DNA of 64,000 nt, from the NCBI GenBank assembly GCA_010645155.1, contig JAAGOF010000250.1:65570-129569 (forward strand). Direction: 5' to 3'. The number at the start of each line of letters is the position of its first letter. Within the stretch, counting starts at the first letter, position 1. This stretch comes from Tigriopus japonicus. Lineage: Eukaryota; Arthropoda; Copepoda; Harpacticoida; Harpacticidae. A program made the position numbers and the translations under genes. Below the pieces are notes generated by a model. That model made no database searches. It was not told where the DNA came from and was given only the letters and a program-made list of their open reading frames with translations. Below are positions 33,101 through 43,300 of this stretch, one piece after another.

Positions 33101-35916
33101 GAGGCCAAGTCTATGAAGGAGCCCAAAAAGTGCGGCATTTGCGACATGATCTTTAACGGGCACAACTTGCTCCACCGACACCGCAATCAAAGCCATTTCC
33201 TCGGGGATTATCGGTGTGATCAATGCCAAGAACCCCAATTGACTCATTACGATCTCCAGCTCCATTTGAGCAAGGAGCACCTTCAGACACTCGAAAAAAT
33301 CATTCCGGACACTCATGGATTGGAACGCCAAGAACTGGAAGACGGTCGCATCAAGTTCAAACGGATCAGTTTCACGTGTGAAGTGTGCCAACAGCCGTTC
33401 CCATTTGATTCGTCGTGCGACAATCACAAACGGAAAGAGCATCTCTGGGGAACGTTTGCGTGCTCTCCGTGTGGATTAGATTGTCATTTCGCCAAGGACA
33501 TGATTGGGCATGTCCGGAATTTCCATCCCGACAACCCCGAGGTCACGTGTCCCATTTGTCAGAGCGACTTTCATTACGATAAATTTCTGGAGCACTATGA
33601 AGCCTGCGTTGAGGCCTCGTTCAAGGCCAAATCGAAATTGGCCAGCACACGCTCGAAAATGCACTATCAGAGGAACAAAGACAAAATGAAACGCCCCTCG
33701 ACCCCGTCTTTCTACCAATGCGACGAGTGTGGCAAGTCATTCAAATCCAAGGTGATCTTCAAAGGCCATTTGCACTCGCATCGAGGGACGGAAAAGTACA
33801 AATGTGAGGAATGCGACTACACGACGCATTTCAAGGCCGTCATGACGGACCATCGGAAGATGCATTTAAGGGCCAAAGGCTTCACCAATGGGAGCTCCGA
33901 ATTGGTCCTCTATCAAACCTGCCATATCTGCGGCAAACAATTTGCTCAAATGCAAGGCCTGAAAAAGCACATCGAGGGCTTCCACGAAGGAATCAAACGT
34001 GAGCGTCCTTGTGAGGAATGCGGAAAGATCTTCAACTCATCAGGTGCCTATTACCACCACAAACGGAAAGTCCACGGATTCGTTTCAAATCGGACTCGTT
34101 GTGGAAAGCAGAAGTTCTAAGTGGTGATGCCAGCCATAGAGTAGCCATAAAGAATAAAGATGCAGAGAAATCTTCACTTTCCAATTGATTTCATTCCTAG
34201 ATTATCCCCGGAAAGTCAGTTTGAACTACATATTTCGCAAGTAATTACCGGGTCAGTGGGACAATTCAAGAAGCACGGAAATCATGGAGTGGGAGGCTAG
34301 AAATGAGAGTTATGATTTCCAGTAGAAACAAACCATTTGCGTTCTTCTGCAAATGAGACCTGGCTTGCATGGAGAAGAACACGTATTTCAAATTTCAACC
34401 CAATGTATGCCTTCTCAAATTCATGTACTGAAGAGAGCATAGAATGAATGAACTTGCCATTTTGTGGCAAAACAATTACCAGAAAAGGGCTAGTTCATTC
34501 ATTCTCGGTAGGATTTGCACTGAACTTTGAGTGAGCATAATTTTTGACTCCGGCGTTCGATTGAGCTGAAAATTGAAATACAAATTCAAATCAACGTAGA
34601 CAAGGTCTAATTTGCAGAAGAACGTAGTTGATTTGTTCCTACTGGAAATCATGATTCTTTTCATTAGCCTCCAAGTCCAATGAAATTCAATGATTATTAG
34701 CATTATTGACTCGTTTCTACTGGAAATCATAATTCTCAGTGATAGCCTCCCAATCCATGATTCCAGTGCTTCTTGGCCAATTGTAGACTGAGAATGAGGT
34801 TATATAAAGAGTTTTATGTGTTAAAATAATCGTAAGAAAGAAAAAACGAGGACGAGTGTCAATAACAAGTCTAATTCTTGCTCGTAGATTTTTTTTTTCT
34901 GGTCAATCCATGGAAATTAGACGTGTTGGGATATTCAAAAGAAGAGATCGTAGATTTAGGCTTTATTTTTCATAATTACTTCACCGGCTCCATTGCATTG
35001 TCCATCTGCAAGGGAAGTTAGTGATTTACCAAAGTCAAGTTTTTGATTTGAAAAAACATCTGAAAAAATCTACACAAAATTGCAACTTGTTTGAAAATTT
35101 TTAGGAGTTTACCATGGACCTGCCGACCTTGTTGCGCCCAAGTAGTTGAAAATAGACGGACAAGCTGCTTTTTTCAGCCTGTCAGGTCAAAATTTGGATT
35201 AGGAATACACACGCAGGCTTATTATTGTTGCAGAAAAGATGGTGCGCATCAAAAAAAAATCGAATAAATCGTGCTCCAACAGCAGCTTTAGTATTAAAAG
35301 ACATGGAAACTTTGAATGCAGCCCTTTTGAGATCGTGCAAGGTCCATTGACTTCTCTCAATAACATTTCCTAAGTTCAGACATTTTGGAGCATGACTTTC
35401 AGTAACAGGCAGGCTGAAATCACTGTAGTTTTTTACGGTAGAAATAGTTTTTTCTATAAATACGAAGAAATTCTGCATGCTAAATCTCTGCAAAACTCGA
35501 AAGGACTTTTCTTATCAAATTTACGTATCATGACTAAAGAGTTTCCTCTTTTTAGCCCATATTTCAAAAAAATGGTAAGGCAAATGCCTCTTAATCTTCG
35601 TTCTTTCCATTTCTATTTACTTTCTCCGGCGATGTCTTCTTGGTTCCCATAACCAACCTATGACGATGTGTTCTTGTATTCCCTTTCAGATACGGCTATG
35701 CAAACGAAACAGATCTTGCTGTTGCAGCTTCAGGTGCAAAGGGAAATGTGCTTGGAAACCCCGGGATTGGCTACGGAGCTTGATTTGTTCGTGAGCACCT
35801 TAAGTGATATCTGCATCTCGGCCGGGGGCTACATTTACTTTTCCAAGGGATTTCTTCTCTCCTTTTACGGGATCCTGGCCACTTACTTAGCTGTGCTGCT
35901 CCAAACCCTGTATTGA
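27180..35916 (+). CDS. Gustatory-receptor-like chemoreceptor (about 490 aa)
   Basis: Proposed exons: 27180-27379, 27419-27477, 27868-28169, 28236-28648, 28742-29013 and 35690-35916 (1473 nt, every junction in phase). The protein has about seven hydrophobic segments. Its end, ISAGGYIYFSKG followed by GILATYLAVLLQTLY, carries the TYxxxxxQ signature that marks the last membrane helix of arthropod gustatory receptors. This family forms ligand-gated channels in sensory neurons. The apparent in-frame TAG at 28233-28235 is the acceptor of a 66-bp intron (donor GTAAGA at 28170). The last intron (29014-35689) is very long and contains an hAT element and another gene. Exons 2 and 3 are the weakest part, with a 39-bp intron and a poor acceptor at 27867. 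Alternatively, the last exon could be a remnant of a second receptor. Confidence 0.65.
29628..31124. mobile_element. hAT element with TAGGGCCCGGAAA ends
   Basis: The left end TAGGGCCCGGAAATAATTTT and right end TTTTTCCGGGCCCTA are inverted repeats. Flanks are CTGAAGAC (29620-29627) and CTGATGAC (31125-31132), an 8-bp target duplication with one change. The 1497 bp carry no transposase and include a 15-bp tandem repeat. It sits in the last intron of the chemoreceptor. A separate right end of this family closes the chimeric copy at 17671. Confidence 0.85.
30026..30175. repeat. 15-bp minisatellite
   Basis: About ten degenerate units are built on GTAAACTCCGCCACG. Because 15 is a multiple of three, both strands stay open. 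The minus frame reads EFTVAEFNVEEFTVGEFTL, a five-residue periodicity like pentapeptide repeats. The plus frame reads VNSxT-type repeats. It lies wholly inside a non-autonomous hAT element. Confidence 0.9.
31535..34120 (+). CDS. Intronless C2H2 zinc-finger protein (861 aa)
   Basis: One uninterrupted frame of 861 codons starts at the ATG at 31535. Residues about 1-120 are Pro/Ser-rich. Residues about 145-270 form a compact region of hydrophobic strands (WIIVLRQESD, HWAVTFIFHLKSGEYRQRIF) of unknown family. Residues about 345-440 are strongly acidic, then basic (AKRARRKKKSR), probably a nuclear localisation signal. From about residue 456 to 855 there are eleven C2H2 or C2H2-like fingers, for example CDECGKSFKSKVIFKGHLHSH and the last at CEECGKIFNSSGAYYHHKRKVH. 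The family suggests a nuclear, DNA-binding transcription regulator. The gene lies inside the last intron of the chemoreceptor on the same strand. A polyadenylation signal follows 33 bp after the stop. Confidence 0.93.
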   Translation: MDGTDKSDVGTTDQDRPIQTVLSHPIPSGPGSLLPSGTPYPLPAYHGPPGSMFLPRMMFHDHPDLNIVPRNSKYSSSNPPTQPCGPPLVVPQSTGLACSPPMTVSISEESDAPPKVEINLSNEGAFELKTEPPMGLESVPLETIVGALKEAQEVLRVTYVKVGDWIIVLRQESDVCLEEFEPHWAVTFIFHLKSGEYRQRIFDRSVTKGRVSSCEELKEALWSSFLNVRPCRGLSLPKMESQGQSLVPIGAERLKFPYERAMSSNCMIFYKSKNPIADNTFDQCQSCREFEKSGALIPEMNADPDEIMEEDDTPLAKKPTRRGRKVASKGRKSQSKKNMAQTNGGDPEDPTFDPMEPRDGRKDDHVDDDDEDSDYVPKYRRQRDHEDEDDKEQGEDEEDADEDDEDDVDIKEELSENEDENGSKPAKRARRKKKSRQDSLDDSDCLAMSGNGRGGLACTHCDKLFRDKTSLKRHLRFVNRMHVYKCHGCDYECKTLALLLDHISTDHKDKMHEFSVFFREDDEAKSMKEPKKCGICDMIFNGHNLLHRHRNQSHFLGDYRCDQCQEPQLTHYDLQLHLSKEHLQTLEKIIPDTHGLERQELEDGRIKFKRISFTCEVCQQPFPFDSSCDNHKRKEHLWGTFACSPCGLDCHFAKDMIGHVRNFHPDNPEVTCPICQSDFHYDKFLEHYEACVEASFKAKSKLASTRSKMHYQRNKDKMKRPSTPSFYQCDECGKSFKSKVIFKGHLHSHRGTEKYKCEECDYTTHFKAVMTDHRKMHLRAKGFTNGSSELVLYQTCHICGKQFAQMQGLKKHIEGFHEGIKRERPCEECGKIFNSSGAYYHHKRKVHGFVSNRTRCGKQKF
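34153..34158 (+). terminator. Polyadenylation signal AATAAA
   Basis: A canonical AATAAA lies 33 bp after the stop codon of the 861-residue zinc-finger gene, the expected place for its 3' end. If used, it would make the nested gene an independent transcription unit ending inside the receptor intron. Confidence 0.7.
34261..34784. repeat. Foldback element, about 75-bp inverted arms
   Basis: The left arm (34261-34335: ACAATTCAAGAAGCAC ... GGGAGGCTA ... TTATGATTTCCAGTAGAAAC) pairs with 34705-34784. The inner blocks GTTCTTCTGCAAAT (34350) and ATTTGCAGAAGAAC (34609) also pair. There is no coding content. It lies in the last intron of the chemoreceptor, just downstream of the nested gene. Confidence 0.85.
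34785..35689 (+). other. End part of the chemoreceptor's last intron
   Basis: No gene is recognised here. The acceptor TTCCCTTTCAG ends at 35689 and has a good pyrimidine tract. Phase agrees with the donor CAAG/GTGAGT at 29013/29014. Confidence 0.6.
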
Positions 35917-36301
35917 GCCACTCACCATTGAGGGTGACAGGATCCCCTAGCAAAGCTGACGCAATCTACATATGCCTTCATGTTGGTTAACGTTACGTGT
36001 GATGTTTACAAGCAGAAATGTTTATCATATGCCAGTACAAATTCAGATTCCTGTTGATACAAATTGCATTTTGCAAGTTCAATGTTGCATGAAAATAAAC
36101 CTTGACTTTGATGGAGTCCAGTCCAACGTCGATTTCTAAAGGGAGAACATTGGTTAGGTCTGGTGAGGTCCATTTCCAAACCATAATTTGATTTATACTG
36201 ATGCCCCTCCAAACCGAAAGAGGTTGTTAACGATGGATGTCTTCAACATAACCACCATTAATCCCTCAAAATATGCACAAACATTTCATTTCGCTTCATG
36301 A

Positions 36302-37040
36302 TAGGGCTGCACAAATGATGCAAATAAAAATGCCAAAAATGCAAAAGAAAATGCAAAAAAGAGTGCACAGTTGAGGAACATTTGAACTAAATTAAGAAAT
36401 AATTTTTGAATACTTCAAAATTTGGTTTGTTCGTTAAAGATTTACTAAGTTATAAAATGGTTGTTGCAAATCAAGTTGTTGTTAATGAGGTAAAACTTTG
36501 CGTTATGGGTTTGAAAGCTCTTTCTCAGATTTGTTTTTATACTCAATTTTTAAGTGAAAAACGATTGGCAATACTTGAAATATAAATATCAAAGAGAAAT
36601 CTGAAACCTTTAAAGAAAGCAGTTTCCAACATGGTGCTCAAAAAATTCTTCTCTTCCTCAATTGCAATATATCTTTCATCCAATCAAGGAAGCGCACTTG
36701 AGGAGTGAATACATGTGATTGATGATGAAAGCCTCAACTGAAAAACAATGTCATTCAAGCCTCTCAAAGGGAAAAAGACAGGAAAATGGTTGGAATTGGT
36801 GAAAAATATTAGAGGCAAGAAATTATCAATGTTTTTTAAGAATTTGGGGAAAACACCAAATTTCGACAACAATACCAAATATGCAAATAAGAGAGAAAAA
36901 AAATTGCCAGAAAAATGCACCAAGTTACGAAAAAACCGTCTAAAATTTAAAGAAATACAAACCAAACAAAATAATGAAAAAAATGCAAAAAAATCGGAAA
37001 AGGTAAATTAAAGTGCGTTTTCATGAAATGTGCAGCCCTA
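36302..37040. mobile_element. hAT-like element with TAGGGCTGCACA ends
   Basis: The left end TAGGGCTGCACAAATGATG and right end CATGAAATGTGCAGCCCTA form inverted repeats. Flanks TTCATGA and TTTATGA are a probable, slightly changed target duplication. The 739-bp inside is strongly A-rich on the plus strand, with repeated AAAATGCAAAAAA motifs. Its open frames are lysine/asparagine-rich by composition and are not judged to be a protein. Confidence 0.65.
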
Positions 37041-37376
37041 TTTATGATAGAGTCATCATGACTAATTATTGTAGACGTTCCATAAGCCATATGCTTCCAT
37101 TGCCAATCTTATTTGTCCGTACTCATTCAACCTCATGATTCATAAAAAAAATATCTTTCTCTGTTTAGTCATGCCTTATCTTCTCAACAAACCTACGTAC
37201 GTCATACGTTACATTCGGCTAGATAGACCCTTACTTTCGTTTTACAAGGCACTCAATCACTGCCCGATTTAGAACAAGTGCCCCTATTTAACAGGGGAGA
37301 AAAAGGCGAATCCAAAATTCTCGACACTCACCCCCCAAAGCTCTCTGATAAAAACGTGCCCACTGACCCAGCCGTT

Positions 37377-40300
37377 ATGGCGGGGACTAGCAACAACTTT
37401 CTCCGGAAGTTCTTCATCCTTCAATGGAAGAATCTTCTTTTGAAATATCGCCATTGGATCCTCACGGTTTGCGAGATCATCATTCCCACGTTGCTCTTCA
37501 TGGGCATTGTGGCCATTCGAGTGAAGGGAGGGGAAGACATTACGCCCACGCCTCGTCCAGCCGTGGTTAATGATTCTGTGCCCTACTACTTGGCCTATTG
37601 TGAAACCTTGTTCAAGCACACCACCAATGGCTCTTTGGCCAATCGTACTCTAACCTTCACCAATCACCCATCTCCGAAAGGACCCCCCAAAATGGAGGAA
37701 CACAACGACGTGTCTCAATTGGCTCATGACATCATGGGCAGAGTGGAGATGGTGGTGGCCGAGGTTTTGTGGCCTATTTGCCGATCCTCCTTGGGCATCT
37801 TAAATCTCACCGACACTGGTCACGGATCATTATGCAAGTGATTGATTCTATTTCTTTTGTTATGGTGGATGTAGGATAGCAAAAGTTACTTTTTGATGAA
37901 TCGTAGTTAAGTCGAGGAGTAATGGAAGCAACATCCCAACCGCAATTTGAGGTTCTATCATATGATTTTAAAGCGATTTCCTGCTAAGTTTTTCATTACA
38001 TATGTAGGCAGTTACGTAAAAGATAGGCATGTTGCGTAAACTTTGATGTATATTTTGATATATCTGTGATCAAATTTCTAATGGAAACCTGGAAACCTAC
38101 GCACTTGCTTGAGACGAGCTTGTCATGTTTACCTATGACATAGAGAGAATCTGGACGAAATTGATTAACGTCAACTTTTCCACTTTACCTTTCACAGGGG
38201 CCAATAACTACATTTGCCAACAAAAAACTGAAAATGTATGTAAAAACTATATAATATATAGCTATTTATAATATAACTTATAATTTATGTATAACTATTT
38301 AAAAGATGTAAAATAAAATGCTTGATCATGTACTTGAAATGCCTCTCGCTAAATAAAAGCTAATCTTTCTTTATAATTTTTCAAAGAAATCAATAATTTT
38401 TCCAGATCTGAAAGTTTTTATCCTCGCTTAATTTAATGCAATGGAATGTACAACATGTTTGTAGTCATTAAAAGAGAAAACTAACTGTGCCAGTTGCCCA
38501 ACTACCTATTACATCGTTTAATTAGTCTTGGACATTACAGAAGTACAGCTGAAGGCCTGTCATTGTACTAAAATGAGAGGTTATTTGAGTGCAGTTGATG
38601 CTCCGTTGAATTTCACTATGTACAATTCAATTTTGCTGTAACTAGGCCGTAAATGGTATTCTGTACTAGATCCTTCATCATTGAATTAGTCAAGCCTGGG
38701 TTTTACGAAGCTCATTTTGTCCATTCAGTTATCGAGTACCGTGACAGTGAAGATGACATCTTGAAGGAAAGTGAACAATATCAGGCCAATATGGATCTTT
38801 ATAACGGCGAGTTCTACGGTGGAGTCGTGTTTCCGCCTCATTTCGACTATGGTCCAGATGATCACATTCCCGACCTGCACTACATCATGCGATTTGAGCC
38901 CGAGTATTCCAACTTGGAGACCAACCTCGTGTTTCCCATCTTTCAGCTCTCAGGTCCAGGTTATGCAGGTAAAGGTCAATTACAGACAGGTTTCCAAATC
39001 TTATCAACCAAACTCAATTCTACGTTTACAATGTTGTCCTTTCCAGCGTCCACGTACGACGAGATTGTCAAGTTCCAAAACCTGATCGATCTAGCATATA
39101 TAGAAATTGTGACGAAGCAACAACAACTTTTACCCAACACAGCCCTGGATCTGCTTCGCCTCCCATTTGTGAGCATTTTTATTTCAAAATGATTCCAATT
39201 AACAAGTTCGAATGTCATATGCGATCCCAAAATGTTCCCTCTATGAACTTTTCCAGATGTCAAGTGAGAGGATCATGCCTTATCCAGCTTACTTGGAAAA
39301 TAATGTGGCCATCTTCCTTGGCTTCATGCTCCCCATGTTCACGATCTTGAGTTTTTGCTTCATCGTCCCGCCCTTAATGAAGCGAATTGTCCACGAAAAA
39401 CAAACTGGAGTGAAGGTAACATCAATCAATCATGATACTCTTGTCCTGATTTGAACATGTCCTCCTTCCAACCAATTTTTTTGCTTCATGTGATCATCGT
39501 TTGGTTCAATTTTAACAAGTTAATCTAAAGCCCACCCACAGTTTCCTAAGTCAAGGCTTTCAAAAAATAACAGGCTAAAAAATGTCAACACTACAATATG
39601 TCTTGAATCCGAGACATTCGAATGAGTTTGATTAAGAAGTAAAAAAGGGACCGTTTGTAATCGCACCATAACAACACAAAAGGGACTTACGCACATGGTG
39701 AATTATGCACGCTGTGTAAAAAAATCCTTAGATCTTGATTAAAATTGATGAACAAATATACATTTGGTTTGCCATTAAGTTAATTCAAACGCCAAAAAAA
39801 AAATCAAAATATGTGAAGGGGGCCCTCTAAATCGATCGTTGGAACATTGCAATACAAACGACAAACTCAAATGGAATGAATAGCTATTTCTCTATCATAG
39901 GGCTCAAGTTTTAATGTTTCAAATTCGCTCATCTGATTTGGAATAGGAACTGATGAAACTGATGGGATTGCCCAGTTGGATGCATTGGGTCTCCTGGTTC
40001 CTGAACGCCCTTCTCACGTCGCTCATTACGATCCTGATCATTGTTCTTTTGGTATGTGTGGAATGGAAGCCAGAAACGGGAAGGGTGTTCGACTACTCGG
40101 ATCCATTTCTGATCTTTATCTTCTTCCTCATGTATGCCATGCCTCTTATTTTGATGCTCTTCGCCATTTCCACCTTCTTCGACAGTCGTAAGTTTGTACA
40201 ATACAGTAGCTGACAGGATCTGAAATTCGATTTTTCCCCAGCTAATTTGGCCTTGGCCACTGGCGTGATTGTTCATGTACTGACCTTCATTGGCCCATCC

Positions 40301-43300
40301 ACCAGCATCAACGACGAAGTCTACATGACCATGGCTTTTGGGTCCAAATTGGCTTTGGCCATCATGCCTAATGTGGGACTGTGGTGGGGCATCAAAATCC
40401 TTTCTATCGAGGAAGGAAAAGGCTCGGGTCTCCAATGGAACACGCTCTTTGACAGGCAAGTAGTGCGGGCGTTCATTGATTTAGATTTTTCTTTCGAGGC
40501 TCATTATCTCTTATTTGAACGCCAGGCCTGAACCTTCGGATCCAATGACGATGGGTGTGGTATGGGCTATGCTCCTGGCGGATATGCTCATCTATGGCAT
40601 TATCATTTGGTACGTGGATGCCATATTTCCTGGCAAATATGGCGTGGCCAAGAAATGGTACTTTCCGTTTCAAGTAGGTGTTTAATGAGTTCAGTGTTTT
40701 TGAATGAAGCATTTATTTCTGCACTATGGTAGATGAGCTATTGGCTGCCTGGTCAGATAAAAGATAGCACTTTGGATCATGCGAGAGCTGCTAAGGATGA
40801 CCATCCATCCAATGATATGATGGAAGATGAGCCTCAGGGCAATCCAGGGATCCAAGTGAGCAATCTTATGAAGATATTTCGATCCCTCACAGGTGAAATG
40901 AAGCTTTCATTGGCTTTGAATTTTGAGATTTTGAGATCCAATGGGACATTTTTATGTTCTGCTTCTTTTAGGAGCTCCATTCACTGCCGTTAACGGAGTC
41001 AGTTTTAGCGCCTTCAGCGGTCAAATCACGGCACTCTTGGGTCACAATGGGGCAGGAAAGACGACCACTATGTCGGTGCTCACGGGTGCGTGAATTGACA
41101 ATTCGATGACAGGAGTGTCTTTCAAATGTCTCACTTTTTCAGGCATGTATTCTATGACAAGTGGACAAGCAACTATTTTTGGTTGTGACATTGTCAGTCA
41201 AATGGACAAAATTCGGCAACATTTGGGTCTCTGTCCTCAGCATAACATGCTTTTCACCGACTTGAACGTCAGGGAGCACTTGCTCTTTTTCGGAATGGTT
41301 TGTAGCCCTCTCATAGTTTTTATTCAAAAAAATCCAACCTTGATCAATAATTTGGCCGTCTAGTTGAAAGGTCTGTCTCGAAAGGAGGCAAATTTGGCAG
41401 CCATGAAATATATCAAGCTGCTTAATTTGGATACCAAGACCAATGAATTATCTAGCAATCTCTCGGGTGGAATGAAGAGGAAGGTGAATTTGGGCATTGC
41501 TCTTATCGGAGATTCTAAAGTTGTCATGTTAGATGAACCAACTTCGGGAATGGATCCAGAAGCCCGACGAGGAATTTGGGACCTCTTGCAAGCGGAAAAG
41601 AAAAACCGCACAATTCTGCTCACCACTCATTTCATGGAAGAAGCCGATGTCTTAGGTACTATGGAAGATGGGCATCAAAAGAGTAATAATATTAGAGCAT
41701 GTGGATGACGGTGTTTGCTTTTAGGGGATCGAATTTTGATCATGAGTGCAGGACAAGTCAAGTGTTCCGGTTCACCCATGTTCTTAAAGCGGCGATTCGG
41801 CAATGGGTATACATTAACCATGTCCCGAGGACCGAAATGCAACGTCACAGCCACCACGGAATTCATCCGCAATTACATTGAGCACGCTGAGCTCAAAGGA
41901 CAAGCTAGTGGCGAACTCATGTTCCAGCTCCCAAACGACCAATCTCATAAATTTCCAGAGCTCTTTGGAGCTTTAAATCACGACAAGGATCAGTTGGATG
42001 TGCTCAATTTCGGCCTGTCCGTGACCACCATGGAAGATGTCTTTCTGAAGTAGTAGTGAAGATGGCAAAGTCTCGAAAGGGAACAACCAAACCTTGATTT
42101 TGAAATTGATGCATTTCAGGGTGGGTCAAATGACTGAGTACACGGATGTGGCCTTCGAAAGCATCGATCTTGATTTGAACGACAAGGACGACCTGGGATC
42201 ACCATCATCATCGTCATCACAAATATCATCATCCACGCGGAGTTTGGCGAGAAAAGCAAGACTTACCGGTCGTGCATTGCAACGGCGAGAATTGGGTGGA
42301 CTGCTCAAGAAACGAGTCATTTACACTTGGCGAAGAAAAATCCTGTACATAATCATGGTAGGCCGACCAACTGAATTTTTCGTCAGTGACGGTGCATTGA
42401 CATTTTCTCGTCATTTTAGATGCTGATTCCGTCGTTATACGGTCTGATTTGTCAAATTGTGGTTAACGACACCAAATCTCCCTTGGCCAAGTTCAAGCCA
42501 CGCGAATTCGACTTGTCCAATTATCCTGAGCCTATTGTTTTCGTCTCAGGAGAAAAGGGCAACCAAGAAGCTCAGGCCTTGGCAGAAACATTCAAGACCT
42601 TGATTTTTTCCGGAGCAGAGATTATTGAAACCGACAACTTGACTCAGACGATATTACAAGGAGGGGAAGCTAACATTGCCGAATATCGCGGTAGATACAT
42701 TCTCGCCGCAGATTTCAAGGTATGTTTTTACCACTGTTCAGGTAAAAAGAAGACAGAAAACAGAGCTCTTTTAAAGCCTAAGAAAACATTCCAGACAAAG
42801 CCAGAACTATGTTTCGATGATGATTGCCCCTCGATCAAATCCAAGATCTTGGCCTTGGACTCTGTGTATAATTCGGTACCCAACCATGCCAGACCTTTGG
42901 CCAAGAACCTGTTGAGCAACACGTTATTGTCTTACTTAGAGAGGGACTCCAGTCAGACGCACTCGATTACAACGGGCTCCCATCCTTTGCCCCTCAATCT
43001 AAAGGCAAGAGAGTTGTTGTCCACGTCTGAAAAAGATCAAAGTAACGTTGAACTGGATTTTGTCCTTTCAGTGGCGCTTTGAAATCCTGTCCCAGGAGTT
43101 CATCTCCCCATACGTGTTTGCATACGGGGTCGCTTTGCCCCAAGGCATGGGTGTGCTCATTGCGGCTTTTGTCATATTCCCCCTTTTGGAACGGGTCTCC
43201 GGGGCAAAACAAGTTCAACTCATGACAGGATTGCACCCGGGCATATTTTGGCTTTCCAACCTCTTGTGGGACTTTCTGCTGTACATCGTGGCTATGATAA

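Noticed and set aside
36748..37011. Lysine-rich 87-residue protein
   Set aside because: The frame is open because the inside of the hAT-like element is A-rich. There is no conservation signal.
40473..40712. Antisense frames over ABCA exons
   Set aside because: They are shadows of the coding strand, which has matching exons, motifs and phase.
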